Shown piece by piece: positions 14,338-15,883 of a stretch of 15,883 nucleotides of DNA. The DNA lies in NCBI GenBank assembly GCA_003537575.1, contig DPRS01000035.1, positions 55,847 through 71,729 on the forward strand, given 5' to 3'. The notes under the pieces were generated by a model that had not been told where the DNA came from, searched no databases, and saw nothing but the letters and a program-made list of their open reading frames with translations. Source of the stretch: Oxalobacteraceae bacterium. Lineage in GTDB: Bacteria > Pseudomonadota > Gammaproteobacteria > Burkholderiales > Burkholderiaceae_D. The translations under genes and the position numbers were made by a program. The number at the start of each line of letters is the position of its first letter. The stretch's first letter is position 1.

Positions 14338-15366
14338 ATGAAAAAGCTACTTGTAATGCTGGCGATGCTTGTCAGTTCATTCTCAGTAATAGGTGCAGAT
14401 ATGTCTAACAGTGCAGATAATTTCTTCAAGAGTGAAAAGGTCACGATGCAGAAGGTTACCTTCCAAAATCAGTACAAAATGAAGGTGACAGGGAATCTGT
14501 TCGTCCCCAAAAACGTGGAGAAAAATACCAAAAGTCCGGCGATTGTGGTTGGGCATCCGATGGGCGCTGTAAAAGAACAGAGCTCGAACCTGTATGCCCA
14601 AAAGCTGGCTGAACAGGGGTTCGTTACCCTCTCGATCGATTTGTCGTTTTGGGGAGAGAGTGAAGGTCAGCCACGCAATGCAGTAGCGCCGGATATCTAC
14701 GCCGAAGACTTTAGTGCTGCGGTGGATTTTCTGGGTACACGTGCGTTTGTGGATAGGAATCGTATCGGCATTCTTGGCATCTGTGGCAGCGGAAGTTTCG
14801 TGATCAGCGCAGCAAAGATCGACCCGCGCATGAAAGCGATTGCAACGGTCAGTATGTATGACATGGGCGCTGCTAGCCGAAATGCCTTAAACAAGTCTCA
14901 GACGCTTGAACAACGCAAAAAACTCATTGCCGAGGCCGCAGAGCAACGATACGTCGAATTTACGGGTGGTAAAACCAAGTACACCAGTGGGACCGTCCAT
15001 GAACTCAAGGCAGACACTCATCCAATTCAGCGCGAGTTCTTTGACTTCTACCGCACCCCAAGAGGCGAATTCACGCCAAAAGGCTCATCGCCGCAGTTGA
15101 CAACTCACCCGACTCTCTCCAGCAATACCAAGTTCATGAATTTTTACCCGTTCAGTGACATAGAAACTATTTCACCACGTCCTATGCTTTTTATCACGGG
15201 CGATCAGGCGCACTCCAAAGAGTTCAGTGAAGAAGCGTATAAGTTGGCAGGACAGCCCAAGGAACTGGTGATCATTCCTAGTGCCGGCCATGTAGATCTT
15301 TACGACCGCGTCAATCTCATTCCCTTCGATAAATTGACCACGTTTTTCCACAATAACCTGAAGTAA
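14338..15366 (+). CDS. Secreted alpha/beta hydrolase, dienelactone hydrolase-like
   Basis: The 342-residue protein opens with a signal peptide (MKKLLVMLAMLVSSF, likely cut near residue 20) and should act in the periplasm. The hydrolase core shows an oxyanion-region HPMG (73-76), DLSFWGESEG (101-110), a nucleophile elbow GICGSG (147-152), an acid D289 in TGD and H318 in AGHVD. The elbow has Cys at the usual Ser position, as in dienelactone hydrolase and YcjY-type proteins, unless S151 is used instead. Substrate is unknown. It follows the dehydrogenase by 54 bases, with AAGGAATT as Shine-Dalgarno, and precedes the cupin by 16 bases. Confidence 0.88.
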   Translation: MKKLLVMLAMLVSSFSVIGADMSNSADNFFKSEKVTMQKVTFQNQYKMKVTGNLFVPKNVEKNTKSPAIVVGHPMGAVKEQSSNLYAQKLAEQGFVTLSIDLSFWGESEGQPRNAVAPDIYAEDFSAAVDFLGTRAFVDRNRIGILGICGSGSFVISAAKIDPRMKAIATVSMYDMGAASRNALNKSQTLEQRKKLIAEAAEQRYVEFTGGKTKYTSGTVHELKADTHPIQREFFDFYRTPRGEFTPKGSSPQLTTHPTLSSNTKFMNFYPFSDIETISPRPMLFITGDQAHSKEFSEEAYKLAGQPKELVIIPSAGHVDLYDRVNLIPFDKLTTFFHNNLK

Positions 15367-15382
15367 GCGCAAAAGGAAAATC

Positions 15383-15883
15383 ATGAACCGTCGAATTCTG
15401 GTTGCTGCATCAACTTTACTAATGACCACAACAGCAATGGCCTCCGAACCAACACGTCCGGCGCCTGGCACGACCACTCATCAATCGCAAACGGTATCTC
15501 GAGCCGGCGAGCAAGCAGCGACGCCGGGGCCGGCCCAATACTTTACGGGCAACGTACGGGTCACCCCGCTATTCACCGCAAAAGATTCGACGCCTGTGAC
15601 AGGTGCCTACGTGACATTCGAGCGCGGTGCCAGATCAGCCTGGCATACACATCCTGCCGGACAGCACTTGATCGTGACTGCAGGTCTAGGATGGACGCAG
15701 GCATTGGGAGGACCTGTGACGGAGATCCGCGAAGGCGACGTGGTCTGGTGCCCGCCAGGTGTCAAGCACTGGCATGGCGCCTCGCCCACCACGGCAATGA
15801 CGCATATTGCGCTGACTGGAACGCTTGATGGAAAAAATGTCGAGTGGATGGAAAAGGTTAGCGACGACCAGTATCGAAAATCA
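15383..15883 (+). CDS. Secreted cupin-domain protein (3' end outside window)
   Basis: The frame runs 167 codons to the window edge without a stop. A signal peptide ends at AMA (18-20), so the product is probably periplasmic. A cupin barrel follows. Motif one has H88, H90 and Q94 (WHTHPAGQ), with Gln where Glu is common. Motif two is PPGVKHWHG with H129 as the third ligand, so one metal ion is expected. Proteins of this layout are often annotated as (R)-mandelonitrile lyase-like cupins, but the role in this operon is unknown. AAAAGGAAAA lies just before the ATG, and the gene sits 16 bases after the hydrolase, so it is the fourth gene of the operon. The chain is probably near its natural end. 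Confidence 0.85.
   Translation, partial: MNRRILVAASTLLMTTTAMASEPTRPAPGTTTHQSQTVSRAGEQAATPGPAQYFTGNVRVTPLFTAKDSTPVTGAYVTFERGARSAWHTHPAGQHLIVTAGLGWTQALGGPVTEIREGDVVWCPPGVKHWHGASPTTAMTHIALTGTLDGKNVEWMEKVSDDQYRKS

Noticed and set aside
1..15883. CRISPR arrays, tRNA, rRNA and complete insertion sequences
   Set aside because: I saw no evenly spaced identical repeats with spacers, no cloverleaf or rRNA-like sequence and no transposase or integrase gene.

Overview
The window looks like accessory DNA from a betaproteobacterium, most likely in the Burkholderiales (an Oxalobacteraceae-like host is my guess from codon use and protein style; the sequence does not fix the genus). It holds no ribosomal, tRNA or core metabolic genes. 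Base composition is patchy by eye: bases 1-4050 are very GC-rich, 8250-9430 and 10640-10990 are clearly AT-richer, and 10990-15883 is more balanced. That pattern fits a mosaic of transferred segments.

Left part (1-6740). Three + strand genes overlap by ATGA junctions: a small unknown protein, an SbcD/Mre11-like phosphoesterase and an SbcC/Rad50-like ATPase. A convergent Met/His-rich EF-hand lipoprotein and a two-helix membrane protein of unknown function follow. Next comes a radC gene (- strand) with a good terminator, and a small unknown gene on + facing away from it. The SbcCD-like pair and the short RadC are the kind of DNA-processing genes carried by integrative conjugative elements (ICEs) and large plasmids.

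Middle (6750-8430). Two small unknown genes on - each sit behind a double-hairpin leader. A related leader precedes radC, so three copies of one candidate cis-regulatory RNA occur in 1.4 kb; they resemble the published radC RNA motif. About 900 bases without a convincing gene follow. These hold a strong bidirectional terminator, a pair of overlapping alternative hairpins, and a block dense in symmetric repeats with two perfect DnaA boxes in head-to-head orientation.

Right-middle (8430-10990). An AT-rich gene encodes an unknown 288-residue protein whose N-terminus recalls ADP-ribosyltransferase-fold families. Next is a umuC/rulB-like Y-family polymerase gene that has lost its first 30-40 codons: homology stops at the NDGC motif and an in-frame stop lies just upstream. 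umuC-type genes are known insertion targets, and the AT-rich sequence past the break carries inverted and direct repeats.

Right part (10990-15883). A LysR-type regulator is divergent from an apparent four-gene operon: a NepI-like MFS exporter, a YahK-like zinc alcohol/aldehyde dehydrogenase, a secreted alpha/beta hydrolase with a cysteine in the nucleophile position, and a secreted cupin cut by the window edge. This reads as a small detoxification or export module controlled by the LysR protein; its inducer and substrate cannot be read from sequence.
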